The translations under genes were made by a program, and so were the position numbers. A DNA stretch of 64,000 nucleotides, taken from contig NZ_QAJM01000009.1 of NCBI RefSeq assembly GCF_003852405.1, forward strand, positions 378,998 through 442,997. The letters are read 5' to 3'. Numbering within the stretch: position 1 is the first letter of the stretch; each line of letters starts with the position of its first letter. The notes under the pieces are model-generated. The model made no database searches and was not told the DNA's origin. It saw only the letters and a list, made by a program, of their open reading frames with translations. Positions 1 through 9,970 of the stretch are shown here, in pieces. The DNA is from Pseudomonas sp. KBW05 (GTDB lineage Bacteria; Pseudomonadota; Gammaproteobacteria; Pseudomonadales; Pseudomonadaceae).

Positions 1-639
1 ATCAACCAGCTGGCGGACGCCAATCTGCTGCGCCGCTACCACGGCGGCGCGGCCTATGACTCCAGTGTCGAAAACACCGCGTACGCCATGCGTGCCGACC
101 AGATGCGCGACGAGAAACAGCGCATCGGCGAAGCCATTGCCGCACAGATCCCCGACCACGCCTCGTTGTTCATCAATATCGGCACCACCACCGAATCCAT
201 CGCCCGTGCGTTGCTCAACCACAACCACCTGAAAATCATCACCAACAACCTCAACGTCGCCACCATGCTCAGTGCCAAGGACGACTTCGACGTGCTGCTG
301 ACCGGCGGCAACGTGCGCCGCGATGGCGGTGTGGTGGGCCAGGCCAGCGTGGATTTCATCAACCAGTTCAAGGTGGATTTTGCCTTGGTCGGGATCAGCG
401 GCATTGATGAAGATGGCAGCCTGCTGGACTTTGATTACCAGGAAGTGCGGGTGTCCCAGGCGATCATCGCCAACGCGCGCCAGGTGATCCTGGCGGCGGA
501 CTCGAGCAAATTTGGGCGCAATGCCATGATTCGCCTGGGGCCGATCAGCCTGGTGGATTGTCTGGTTACGGACCAACAGCCGGTGCCGGCGTTGGTGCAG
601 TTGTTGAATGATCATAAGGTGCGGCTGGAAGTCGTTTAG
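1..639 (+). CDS. glpR: DeoR-family repressor GlpR, 5' truncated by window edge
   Basis: The reading frame is open from base 1, so the start and the N-terminal helix-turn-helix (about 40 residues) lie outside the window; 212 residues are visible. The visible part is the sugar-phosphate-binding DeoR effector domain, with RYHGGA just after the lost DNA-binding region, NIGTTTE and [12 protein letters not shown]. The next gene is glpD, so this is most likely the glycerol-3-phosphate-responsive repressor of the glp regulon. A good GlpR-type operator lies between the two genes. Family assignment is firm; the glpR name rests on synteny. Confidence 0.9.
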   Translation: MNQLADANLLRRYHGGAAYDSSVENTAYAMRADQMRDEKQRIGEAIAAQIPDHASLFINIGTTTESIARALLNHNHLKIITNNLNVATMLSAKDDFDVLLTGGNVRRDGGVVGQASVDFINQFKVDFALVGISGIDEDGSLLDFDYQEVRVSQAIIANARQVILAADSSKFGRNAMIRLGPISLVDCLVTDQQPVPALVQLLNDHKVRLEVV

Positions 640-652
640 CGCCTGTACCGCC

Positions 653-741
653 GCCTTCGCGGGCAAGCCCGCTCCCACATTCAACCGCATTCCCATGCTG
701 GAACTCGGTCCACTGTGGGAGCGGGCTTGCTCGCGAAGGCG
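653..741. repeat. REP pair in outward (reversed) arrangement
   Basis: Two copies of the REP core lie about 35 bp apart. The first reads TTCGCGGGCAAGCCCGCTCCCAC and the second is its inverted partner GTGGGAGCGGGCTTGCTCGCGAA. Every other pair in the window begins with GTGGGAGC and ends with GCTCCCAC, so here the two arms are turned outward. It sits in the glpR-glpD gap. Confidence 0.85.
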
Positions 742-874
742 ATCTATCTAGCACCGACCTCCCCAAGCCTGCATCTGGCTCATGTTCACAAATTTTCCTT
801 CTACAGCCCTTCGATGAATTTTTTCAATCAAAGTCGGGTGGCTGCGCGCGCGTTTATCAGCTACCATTTTCGCA

Positions 875-894
875 AATGAACATTAATGTTCGAA
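875..894. promoter_or_regulatory. Probable GlpR operator upstream of glpD
   Basis: A perfect 14-bp palindrome (878-891, GAACATTAATGTTC) is built from two half-sites. AATGTTCGAA on the plus strand fits the E. coli GlpR half-site WATKTTCGWW exactly; AATGTTCATT on the minus strand fits in nine of ten positions. It is 32 bp before the glpD start, consistent with repression of glpD by the adjacent glpR product. Confidence 0.7.
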
Positions 895-925
895 TTCCAA
901 GACGAAAAAATCGCGAGGCCAGCCG

Positions 926-2464
926 ATGAACCCTTCCACCTTGCCTGCTCCACCGCTTGCCGAAGTCTATGACGTCGCCGTAATCGGCGGTGGGATCAAT
1001 GGCGTCGGCATTGCAGCAGACGCAGCCGGGCGCGGTTTGTCGGTGTTCCTTTGCGAAAAGGACGACCTGGCCAGCCACACCTCTTCCGCCAGCAGCAAGC
1101 TGATCCACGGCGGCCTGCGCTACCTCGAACATTACGAATTCCGCCTGGTGCGCGAAGCCCTCGCCGAACGTGAAGTGCTGCTGGCCAAGGCCCCGCACAT
1201 CGTCAAGCAGATGCGTTTCGTGTTGCCGCACCGCCCGCACCTGCGCCCGGCGTGGATGATCCGTGCCGGTCTGTTCCTGTACGACCACCTCGGCAAGCGC
1301 GAAAAACTCGCGGGTTCGAAAAGCCTCAAGTTTGGCGCCGACAGCCCGCTGAAAAGCGAAATCACCAAAGGCTTCGAATACTCCGACTGCTGGGTCGATG
1401 ACGCCCGCCTCGTGGTGCTGAACGCCATGGCCGCCCGTGAAAAAGGCGCACATATCCACACCCAGACCCGTTGCATCAGCGCGCACCGCAGCAAGGGCCT
1501 GTGGGAAATGAACATGGAACGCGCCGACGGCAGCCTGTTCTCGATCCGCGCCCGCGCACTGGTAAACGCCGCAGGCCCGTGGGTCGCCAAGTTCATCAAG
1601 GATGACCTCAAGCTGGATTCGCCCTACGGCATCCGCTTGATCCAGGGCAGCCACCTGATCGTGCCGAAACTCTACGAAGGCGCTCACGCCCACATCCTGC
1701 AGAACGAAGACCAGCGCATCGTCTTCACCATTCCGTACCTGAACCACTTGACTATCATCGGCACCACCGACCGCGAATACACCGGTGACCCGGCGAAAGT
1801 GGCAATCACCGAGGGTGAAACCGACTACATGCTCAAGGTGGTCAACGCGCACTTCAAGAAGCAACTGAGCCGCGACGACATCGTGCACACCTACTCTGGC
1901 GTGCGCCCGCTGTGCAACGACGAGTCGGACAACCCGTCGGCCATCACCCGCGACTACACCCTGGCGCTGTCCGGCGGCACGGGCGAGGCGCCGATCCTGT
2001 CGGTGTTCGGCGGCAAGCTGACCACCTACCGCAAGCTCGCCGAGTCGGCGATGGCGCAACTGGCGCCGTACTTCACGCAGATGCGCCCAAGCTGGACCGC
2101 CAAGGCCAGCCTGCCCGGCGGCGAAGACATGACCACGCCCGAAGCCCTGGCCGAAGCGATTCGCCAGAAGTTCGACTGGGTGCCGAGCGAAATCGCGCGC
2201 CGCTGGTCCACCACCTATGGCAGCCGCACCTGGCGCTTGCTGGAAGGCGTGCAGTCGCTGGCAGACCTGGGCGAGCACCTCGGTGGCGGCCTGTACACCC
2301 GCGAAGTCGATTACCTGTGCACCGAAGAATGGGCGACCCAGCCCCAGGACGTACTGTGGCGCCGCACCAAGCTCGGCCTGTTCACCACGCCGGAAGAACG
2401 GGACAACGTGCAGCGTTATCTGTCCAAGGTTGAGCGCAATCGCGGCAAGATCGAAGCGGCCTGA
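926..2464 (+). CDS. glpD: Aerobic glycerol-3-phosphate dehydrogenase
   Basis: This 512-residue FAD enzyme oxidises glycerol-3-phosphate to dihydroxyacetone phosphate at the inner membrane and feeds electrons to the quinone pool. The N-terminal Rossmann motif VAVIGGGINGVGIAADAAGR (about residues 17-36) binds FAD. SSKLIHGGLRYLEHYEF follows at about 57-73, and a C-terminal accessory domain completes the usual GlpD length. It lies downstream of glpR and a GlpR-like operator and is followed by a strong terminator, so it appears to be transcribed alone. The ATG at 926 follows GCGAGGCC, a modest ribosome-binding site. Confidence 0.97.
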   Translation: MNPSTLPAPPLAEVYDVAVIGGGINGVGIAADAAGRGLSVFLCEKDDLASHTSSASSKLIHGGLRYLEHYEFRLVREALAEREVLLAKAPHIVKQMRFVLPHRPHLRPAWMIRAGLFLYDHLGKREKLAGSKSLKFGADSPLKSEITKGFEYSDCWVDDARLVVLNAMAAREKGAHIHTQTRCISAHRSKGLWEMNMERADGSLFSIRARALVNAAGPWVAKFIKDDLKLDSPYGIRLIQGSHLIVPKLYEGAHAHILQNEDQRIVFTIPYLNHLTIIGTTDREYTGDPAKVAITEGETDYMLKVVNAHFKKQLSRDDIVHTYSGVRPLCNDESDNPSAITRDYTLALSGGTGEAPILSVFGGKLTTYRKLAESAMAQLAPYFTQMRPSWTAKASLPGGEDMTTPEALAEAIRQKFDWVPSEIARRWSTTYGSRTWRLLEGVQSLADLGEHLGGGLYTREVDYLCTEEWATQPQDVLWRRTKLGLFTTPEERDNVQRYLSKVERNRGKIEAA

Positions 2465-2477
2465 CAGACCGTTCGTA

Positions 2478-2515
2478 CAAAAGCCCCTGCACCGGAAGGT
2501 CCAGGGGCTTTTTTA
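2478..2515 (+). terminator. Rho-independent terminator of glpD
   Basis: GC-rich stem AAGCCCCTG...CAGGGGCTT followed by a T run, 14 bp after the glpD stop codon. Confidence 0.93.
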
Positions 2516-2527
2516 TGACTTCGGCCA

Positions 2528-2572
2528 TTCGGTTTTCCGAACACAACCCCCGCACCCATTCGGTTTGCCGGA
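2528..2572. promoter_or_regulatory. Two AauR operator sites upstream of gltI
   Basis: TTCGG-TTTT-CCGAA (2528-2541) matches the published P. putida AauR motif TTCGG-N4-CCGAA exactly. A second copy, TTCGG-TTTG-CCGGA (2559-2572), has one mismatch. They lie about 80-120 bp upstream of a sigma-54 promoter, a normal distance for an enhancer site, and the cognate AauR gene is 5.6 kb downstream. The motif definition is recalled from the AauR literature. Confidence 0.82.
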
Positions 2573-2648
2573 TCAAATCCAGGAAAATCCGTCGTCACAC
2601 AAAGTTAATCTCCATATAAATCATAGAGTTAACCTTTTATTTAAGGTC

Positions 2649-2664
2649 TGGCACGACTCATGCT
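2649..2664 (+). promoter_or_regulatory. Sigma-54 (-24/-12) promoter of gltIJKL
   Basis: TGGCACGACTCATGCT has a perfect -24 element (TGGCACG) and GG/GC dinucleotides separated by exactly 10 nt. The -12 element ATGCT differs from TTGCW at one base. Transcription would start near 2675. An A-rich stretch at 2748-2760, next to the gltI ribosome-binding site, resembles a Crc/Hfq target motif. Confidence 0.82.
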
Positions 2665-2776
2665 CTACACTCCATGACGATTGCCTGAGACGCCTCAGGA
2701 GCCGTCACGGGCATTCGCTGTACAAGAGAGCCGTCTAGCCGGCTTCATAAAAAAAACAAATGTCGAGGAAGTATTG

Positions 2777-3703
2777 ATGCGCATCGTTCCCCATATCCTG
2801 GGCGCAGCTATCGCTGCTGCTCTGATCAGCACTCCAGTTTTCGCCGCCGAACTCACCGGCACACTGAAGAAAATCAACGACTCCGGCACCATCACCCTCG
2901 CGCACCGCGACAGCTCCATTCCGTTTTCCTACATCGCGGATGGTTCGGGCAAGCCAGTGGGCTACTCCCACGACATTCAGTTGGCCGTCGTTGAACAACT
3001 GAAAAAAGACCTGAACAAACCCGACCTGAAGGCCAAGTACAACCTGGTGACTTCGCAAACCCGTATTCCGCTGATCCAGAACGGCACCGCGGACCTCGAG
3101 TGCGGCTCCACCACCAACAACGCCGAACGCGCCCAGCAAGTTGATTTCACCGTCAACATCTTCGAAATCGGCACCCGCCTGCTGGTCAAGAAAGACAAGG
3201 ATGGCAAGCCGTCCTACGCTGACTTCGCCGACCTCAAAGGCAAGAACGTCGTGACCACCGCTGGCACCACGTCCGAGCGCATCATCAAGGCGATGAACGC
3301 CGACAAGCAGATGGGCATGAACGTCATCTCCGCCAAAGACCACGGCGAATCCTTCCAGATGCTGGAAAGCGGCCGCGCCGTAGCCTTCATGATGGACGAC
3401 GCCCTGCTGGCCGGTGAAGAAGCCAAGGCCAAGAAGCCGGACGACTGGGTCATCACCGGTACTCCACAGTCCTTCGAAGCGTACGCGTGCATGGTGCGTA
3501 AAGACGACCCAGCCTTCAAAAAAGCTGTCGATGACGCCATCGTCGCCCTGTACCAATCCGGCGAGATCAACAAGATCTACAGCAAGTGGTTCGAGAGCCC
3601 GATCCCACCAAAAGGCCTGAACCTGAACTTCCCGATGAGCGACAAGGTGAAGGAGCTGATCGCCAACCCAAGCGACAAACCAGCGCCTGACGTAAAAATC
3701 TGA
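2777..3703 (+). CDS. gltI: Glutamate/aspartate ABC transporter periplasmic binding protein
   Basis: This 308-residue secreted protein captures glutamate and aspartate for the GltJKL transporter (also called aatJ in Pseudomonas). The start at 2777 is chosen because GAGGAAG lies just before it and it gives a clean signal peptide, MRIVPHILGAAIAAALISTPVFA, cleaved before AELTG. The mature part has the SBP_bac_3 pattern, including LVTSQTRIPLIQNGTADLE and DYACM-like EAYACMVRKDD. An in-frame upstream start at 2681 would destroy the signal peptide. Preceded by AauR sites and a sigma-54 promoter; separated from the permeases by a hairpin. Confidence 0.95.
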   Translation: MRIVPHILGAAIAAALISTPVFAAELTGTLKKINDSGTITLAHRDSSIPFSYIADGSGKPVGYSHDIQLAVVEQLKKDLNKPDLKAKYNLVTSQTRIPLIQNGTADLECGSTTNNAERAQQVDFTVNIFEIGTRLLVKKDKDGKPSYADFADLKGKNVVTTAGTTSERIIKAMNADKQMGMNVISAKDHGESFQMLESGRAVAFMMDDALLAGEEAKAKKPDDWVITGTPQSFEAYACMVRKDDPAFKKAVDDAIVALYQSGEINKIYSKWFESPIPPKGLNLNFPMSDKVKELIANPSDKPAPDVKI

Positions 3704-3722
3704 TACCTGACTAAGCTTATCT

Positions 3723-3748
3723 CCTGAGGGAGCCAACCCTCCCTCAGG
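3723..3748 (+). other. Intercistronic hairpin between gltI and gltJ
   Basis: Perfect 10-bp inverted repeat CCTGAGGGAG / CTCCCTCAGG around a 6-nt loop, 20 bp after the gltI stop and not followed by a T run. By position it probably protects the 3' end of the binding-protein mRNA or partly terminates transcription, giving more binding protein than permease. Confidence 0.75.
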
Positions 3749-3897
3749 CGTCTGTTACTACCTGCTGGCTTTTATTTGGAACACTCGACCTGGCGGTTTT
3801 CGAGCCGATCTTGTGTGCCTGGCGTTCACCGCCGGGCGGGAATGGATTTTCCCCAAGCGGGTGCTTGTACATTGATCGACTTCGAGGGGAGACCCTA

Positions 3898-4644
3898 ATG
3901 AATTACAACTGGGACTGGGGCGTGTTCTTCAAGTCCACCGGCGTGGGCAGCGAGACTTATCTCGACTGGTACATCGCCGGCTTGGGCTGGACCATCGCCA
4001 TCGCTGTCGTGGCATGGATTATCGCCTTGCTGCTGGGCTCCATTCTGGGGGTCATGCGCACCGTGCCAAACCGCCTCGTATCGGGCATCGCGACCTGCTA
4101 CGTGGAACTGTTTCGTAACGTGCCGCTGCTGGTGCAGCTGTTCATCTGGTACTTCCTGATCCCTGACCTGCTGCCGCAAAACCTGCAGGACTGGTACAAA
4201 CAAGACCTCAACCCGACCACCTCGGCCTACCTGAGCGTTGTCGTGTGCCTGGGCCTGTTCACCGCCGCCCGTGTGTGCGAGCAAGTACGCACCGGCATCC
4301 AGGCGCTGCCACGGGGCCAGGAATCCGCCGCGCGGGCCATGGGCTTCAAGCTGCCGCAGATCTACTGGAACGTGCTGCTGCCCCAGGCCTACCGGATCAT
4401 CATTCCGCCGCTTACCTCGGAATTCCTCAACGTGTTCAAGAACTCCTCCGTGGCGTCCTTGATCGGCCTGATGGAATTGCTGGCGCAAACCAAGCAGACC
4501 GCCGAGTTCTCGGCCAACCTGTTTGAAGCCTTCACCCTGGCCACGCTGATCTACTTCACCCTGAACATGAGCCTGATGCTGCTCATGCGCCTGGTCGAGA
4601 AGAAAGTCGCAGTGCCCGGCCTGATCTCCGTGGGGGGTAAATAA
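3898..4644 (+). CDS. gltJ: Glutamate/aspartate ABC transporter permease GltJ
   Basis: This 248-residue inner-membrane permease of the HisMQ type has five or so membrane segments. It carries the EAA loop that docks onto the ATPase (EQVRTGIQALPRGQESAARAMG, about residues 124-145). The start at 3898 follows GAGGGGAG by 8 nt; an in-frame start 87 bp upstream lacks a ribosome-binding site. The stop codon overlaps the gltK start as TAATG, so the two permeases are translationally coupled. Confidence 0.94.
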   Translation: MNYNWDWGVFFKSTGVGSETYLDWYIAGLGWTIAIAVVAWIIALLLGSILGVMRTVPNRLVSGIATCYVELFRNVPLLVQLFIWYFLIPDLLPQNLQDWYKQDLNPTTSAYLSVVVCLGLFTAARVCEQVRTGIQALPRGQESAARAMGFKLPQIYWNVLLPQAYRIIIPPLTSEFLNVFKNSSVASLIGLMELLAQTKQTAEFSANLFEAFTLATLIYFTLNMSLMLLMRLVEKKVAVPGLISVGGK

Positions 4645-5315
4645 TGGAACTCGATTTCAGCGGTATCATCCCCGCCATCCCGGGCCTGTGGAACGGCATG
4701 GTCATGACCCTGCAGTTGATGGTCATGGGCGTAGTCGGCGGCATCGCGTTGGGCACCGTGCTCGCGCTGATGCGCCTGTCATCCAGCAAACTGCTGTCGC
4801 GCCTGGCCGGCGCCTACGTGAACTACTTCCGCTCGATCCCATTGCTGCTGGTGATCACCTGGTTCTACCTGGCGGTGCCGTTCGTGTTGCGCTGGATCAC
4901 TGGCGAAGACACCCCGATCGGCGCGTTCACGTCCTGCGTCGTGGCGTTCATGATGTTCGAAGCCGCGTACTTCTGTGAAATCGTACGGGCCGGCGTGCAG
5001 TCGATCCCCAAGGGCCAGATGGGCGCAGCGCAAGCGATGGGCATGACCTATGGCCAGACCATGCGCCTGATCATCCTGCCCCAGGCGTTCCGCAAGATGA
5101 CCCCGTTGCTGCTGCAACAGTCGATCATCCTGTTCCAGGACACCTCGCTGGTCTACACCGTGGGCCTGGTGGACTTCCTCAACTCCGCCCGCTCCAACGG
5201 CGACATCATCGGCCGCTCCAATGAGTTCCTGATCTTTGCCGGTGTCGTCTACTTCATCATCAGCTTTTCCGCCTCGCTGCTGGTCAAGCGTCTGCAAAAA
5301 AGGTTTGCCGTATGA
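4644..5315 (+). CDS. gltK: Glutamate/aspartate ABC transporter permease GltK
   Basis: This 223-residue second permease subunit pairs with GltJ to form the channel. It has hydrophobic segments throughout and the EAA motif [21 protein letters not shown] near residues 112-132. Its ATG shares a base with the gltJ stop and its stop overlaps the gltL start by 4 bp, giving a continuous translational unit. Confidence 0.94.
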   Translation: MELDFSGIIPAIPGLWNGMVMTLQLMVMGVVGGIALGTVLALMRLSSSKLLSRLAGAYVNYFRSIPLLLVITWFYLAVPFVLRWITGEDTPIGAFTSCVVAFMMFEAAYFCEIVRAGVQSIPKGQMGAAQAMGMTYGQTMRLIILPQAFRKMTPLLLQQSIILFQDTSLVYTVGLVDFLNSARSNGDIIGRSNEFLIFAGVVYFIISFSASLLVKRLQKRFAV

Positions 5316-6046
5316 TCTCTATCAAGAACATCAACAAGTGGTATGGCGACTTCCAGGTGCTGACCGATTGCAGCACTGATGTCAAAAAAGGCGAAGTGAT
5401 CGTGGTGTGCGGGCCGTCCGGCTCGGGCAAGTCCACCCTGATCAAGTGCGTCAACGCACTGGAACCGTTCCAGAAGGGCGACATCATCGTGGACGGCACC
5501 TCCATCGCCGACCCGAAGACCAACCTGCCGAAACTGCGCTCGCGCGTAGGCATGGTGTTCCAGCACTTCGAACTGTTCCCGCACCTGACCATCACCGAAA
5601 ACCTGACCATCGCGCAGATCAAGGTGCTGGGCCGCAGCAAGGAAGAAGCCACCAAGAAAGGCCTGCAACTGCTTGAGCGCGTGGGCCTGTCGGCGCATGC
5701 CCACAAGCACCCCGGCCAACTCTCCGGCGGCCAGCAGCAACGTGTGGCGATTGCCCGCGCGCTGGCCATGGACCCGATCGTCATGCTGTTCGACGAACCG
5801 ACCTCGGCCCTCGACCCGGAAATGGTCAACGAAGTGCTCGACGTGATGGTGCAACTGGCCCAGGAAGGCATGACCATGATGTGCGTGACCCACGAAATGG
5901 GCTTCGCCCGCAAAGTGGCCGACCGCGTGATCTTCATGGACGCCGGCAAGATCATCGAAGACTGCCCGAAAGAAGAGTTCTTCGGCGACATCAGCGCCCG
6001 CTCCGAACGCGCGCAGCACTTCCTTGAGAAAATCCTGCAACACTAA
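5312..6046 (+). CDS. gltL: Glutamate/aspartate ABC transporter ATPase GltL
   Basis: This 244-residue ATP-binding subunit of the acidic amino-acid transporter shows Walker [10 protein letters not shown] near residue 34, signature LSGGQQQR near 136, Walker [15 protein letters not shown] near 156 and the switch histidine in VTHEMG. It overlaps gltK by ATGA and is the last gene of the transport operon; a REPIN follows before aauS. Confidence 0.96.
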   Translation: MISIKNINKWYGDFQVLTDCSTDVKKGEVIVVCGPSGSGKSTLIKCVNALEPFQKGDIIVDGTSIADPKTNLPKLRSRVGMVFQHFELFPHLTITENLTIAQIKVLGRSKEEATKKGLQLLERVGLSAHAHKHPGQLSGGQQQRVAIARALAMDPIVMLFDEPTSALDPEMVNEVLDVMVQLAQEGMTMMCVTHEMGFARKVADRVIFMDAGKIIEDCPKEEFFGDISARSERAQHFLEKILQH

Positions 6047-6097
6047 GTCCTACACAGCTTCCACTGTAGAAACCGGGCCCATGTGACAGTGGGCTTG

Positions 6098-6203
6098 TGT
6101 GGGAGCGGGCTTGCTCGCGAAGGCGTAGTGTCAGTCGATAGGTTGTTCATTGACCCACCGCATTCGCGAGCAAGCCCGCTCCCACACAAGCCTGCTCCCA
6201 CAT
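6098..6203. repeat. REPIN between gltL and aauS
   Basis: Inverted REP pair: TGTGGGAGCGGGCTTGCTCGCGA at 6098 and its complement ending at 6187, about 45 bp apart. A truncated extra copy of the outer end (CAAGCCTGCTCCCACA) follows on the right. It separates the transporter from its regulators without interrupting a gene. Confidence 0.9.
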
Positions 6204-6249
6204 TGGTCCGCGCAGGATGGCTAGCTCTGGTTGACCCAAGGCATCTGTG

Positions 6250-8147
6250 ATGAAATGCGACCCCAACCAATTTCGCGCCGCACCGCCATCACTTGCCGTG
6301 AAACCACGCCTGATTCGCCAGCTGTTCCTGCCGCCGTTGATCATCGCCCTGATGATCGGCCTGGGTTATGTCGGCTTCTGGATCAGTGAGTACTATGGCA
6401 TCCGCACCCTCAGCGACACTGGCGAACGCCAGTTGGAGCTGCATGCCCGCACCGTCGAAAGCGAACTGAGCAAATACACCTACCTGCCGAGCCTGCTGGA
6501 GCTGGAAGCCAGCGTCTCCAAGCTACTGGCCGAGCCGAGTCAGGAAACCCGCAAATCGGTCAACGACTACCTTGAAGGCCTGAACCGACGCAGTCGCAGC
6601 CGGGCCATCTACGTGATGGACACCACCGGCCGCGTGCTGGCCACCAGTAACTGGCGCGATGCCGACAGTTACCAGGGTGAAGACCTGTCCTTTCGCGCCT
6701 ATTTCCAGAACGCCGTACGCGGCCAGCCCGGGCGTTTCTACGGCATCGGCAGCACCAATGGCGAGCCCGGCTACTACCTGGCCCACGGCCTGGAAGAACA
6801 CGGCAAGATCATCGGCGTGGCCGTGGTCAAAGTGCGCCTCGAAGCTCTGGAAGAGCGCTGGCAGCGCGCGCGCCTCGAAGCATTTGTCAGCGACGAGAAC
6901 GGCATCATCATCCTCTCCAGCGACCCGGCCCGCCGCCTCAAGGCCGTGCGCCCGTTGAGCGACGACACCAAGGACCGCCTGGCCCACAGCCTGCAATATT
7001 ACTGGGCGACGCTCAACGAGCTGGAACCCCTGGCCCGCGAACGCCTCAACGAGGGCACCGAGAAGCTCACCTTCCCGGCCAACAGCGAAGTGGTCAACGA
7101 CGAGCACGAAGTCAGCTACCTGGCGCAAACCCGCCCGCTCAACGACACGCCGTGGAACTTCACCCTGCTCACCCCGCTCAACGACCTGCGCCGCGCCGCG
7201 ATCAATCAGGGCATTCTGGTGGCCGTGGCCTTTGGCCTGGTGGCCTTCCTGCTGATCGCCTGGAACGAGCGGCGCAAGGTCATCGCCACCCGCCTCGCTG
7301 CGCGGGAAGCCTTGCAGGAAGCCAACAGCCAGCTGGAGCGTCGTATTGCCGAACGCACCACCGACCTGCGCGCCAGCAACGAACGGCTCAAGGGCCAGAT
7401 CCGCGAACGGCGCCAGGCCGAAGAAACCCTGCGGCGCGCCCAGGATGAGCTGGTGCAAGCCGGCAAACTGGCGGCCATCGGCCAGATGTCCACCAGCATC
7501 GCCCACGAATTGAACCAGCCGCTGGCCGCACTGCGCACCTTGTCCGGCAATACCGTGCGCTTCCTTGAACGCGGCGCCCTGGACACCGCCAGCGCCAACC
7601 TCAAGACCATCAACGAACTGATCGACCGCATGGGCCGCATCACCGCCAGCCTGCGCTCGTTTGCCCGACGCGGTGACGACCAGGGCGAAGCCAACCTGGG
7701 CAAGGCGGTGGATGCCGCGTTCCAGGTCCTCGGCGCACGCCTGGACAGCCTGCCACTGACCGTACACAGGGACTTTTCCCACGCCCAATTGCAGATTGAT
7801 CAGACGCGCCTGGAGCAGATCCTGGTTAACCTGATCGGCAACGCCCTTGACGCCATGCAAGCTCAGCCGGCCCCCGAACTGTGGCTGGACGGCAGCAGCG
7901 CCGAGGGCAAATACCGCCTGCACGTGCGCGACAATGGCCACGGCATCGACCCCGAGGCGCGCAAGCATTTGTTCGAACCGTTTTTCACCACCAAACCCGG
8001 CGAGCAAGGCCTGGGCCTGGGCCTGACCCTGTCCGCCAGCCTCGCCGCGGCCACCGGCGGCAACCTTGCCGTGGAGCATCCGGTCGGTGGTGGTACCGCC
8101 TTTGTCCTGTGCCTGCCGTTGGCAGGCGCTCAAAAAGCTGAGCCGAC

Positions 8148-8151
<4 letters not shown>
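6250..8151 (+). CDS. aauS: Sensor histidine kinase AauS (acidic amino acids)
   Basis: This 633-residue membrane kinase of the DctB type senses acidic amino acids and phosphorylates AauR. It has a membrane segment at about 26-46, a large periplasmic Cache-type sensor (47-315), a second membrane segment at 317-337, a coiled coil to about 400, the phosphoacceptor H419 in SIAHELNQPLAALR, and an ATPase domain with NALDAM, DNGHGID and GLGLGLTL. ATG at 6250 is preferred to GTG at 6247. The 3' end overlaps aauR by ATGA. Located directly after its target transporter genes. Confidence 0.92.
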
Positions 8152-9484
<1,333 letters not shown>

Positions 9485-9485
<1 letters not shown>

Positions 9486-9823
9486 TGGATCTATTCTTGA
9501 AAGCCGCCCTGGGCGCGGCCGTCGTGTTGATCCTGGCCGCACTGGCCAAGACCAAAAACTACTACATTGCGGGGCTGGTGCCGCTGTTTCCGACCTTCGC
9601 GCTGATCGCCCACTACATCGTCGGCAAGGGCCGTTCGGTGGAGGATTTGAAGACCACGATCCTGTTCGGGATGTGGTCGATCATTCCGTATTTTGTGTAT
9701 TTGGCGACGTTGTATGTGGTGGTGGATCGGTTGCGGCTTGAAGCCTCGCTGGCCGTCGCCGCAGTGGCCTGGCTGATGGCCGCGACTGTGCTGGTAAGCA
9801 TCTGGGTCCGCGTCCACACCTGA
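9485..9823 (+). CDS. glpM: GlpM-family small inner-membrane protein
   Basis: This 112-residue protein is almost entirely hydrophobic, with about four membrane segments, and matches the Pseudomonas GlpM family (FLKAALGAAVVLILA, YYIAGLVPLFPTFALIAHY). In P. aeruginosa GlpM lies beside glpD and affects alginate production; its biochemical role is not known. Here it starts one base before the aauR stop ends, so it is probably co-translated with aauSR. Confidence 0.82.
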
Positions 9824-9856
9824 CCCAACTCGGTCAAAAACTGTGGGAGCTAAAAA

Positions 9857-9946
9857 TGTGGGAGCGGGCTTGCCCGCGAATGCGGTGGTTCAGTTGGAAC
9901 ATCTTTGACTGACACACCGCCATCGCAGGCAAGCCAGCTCCCACAT
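9857..9946. repeat. REPIN downstream of glpM
   Basis: Inverted REP pair TGTGGGAGCGGGCTTGCCCGCGAATGCGG ... CCGCCATCGCAGGCAAGCCAGCTCCCACA. It lies between convergent genes. A stray TGTGGGAGCT at 9842 precedes the main element. Confidence 0.88.
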
Positions 9947-9970
9947 TTAGATCACTGCCTGACAGAAAGA

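Noticed and set aside
857-2278. Long minus-strand open frame opposite glpD (473 codons)
   Set aside because: It mirrors glpD in a GC-rich gene, with low-complexity Ala/Gly/Val/His-rich translation and no recognisable domain; typical antisense shadow.
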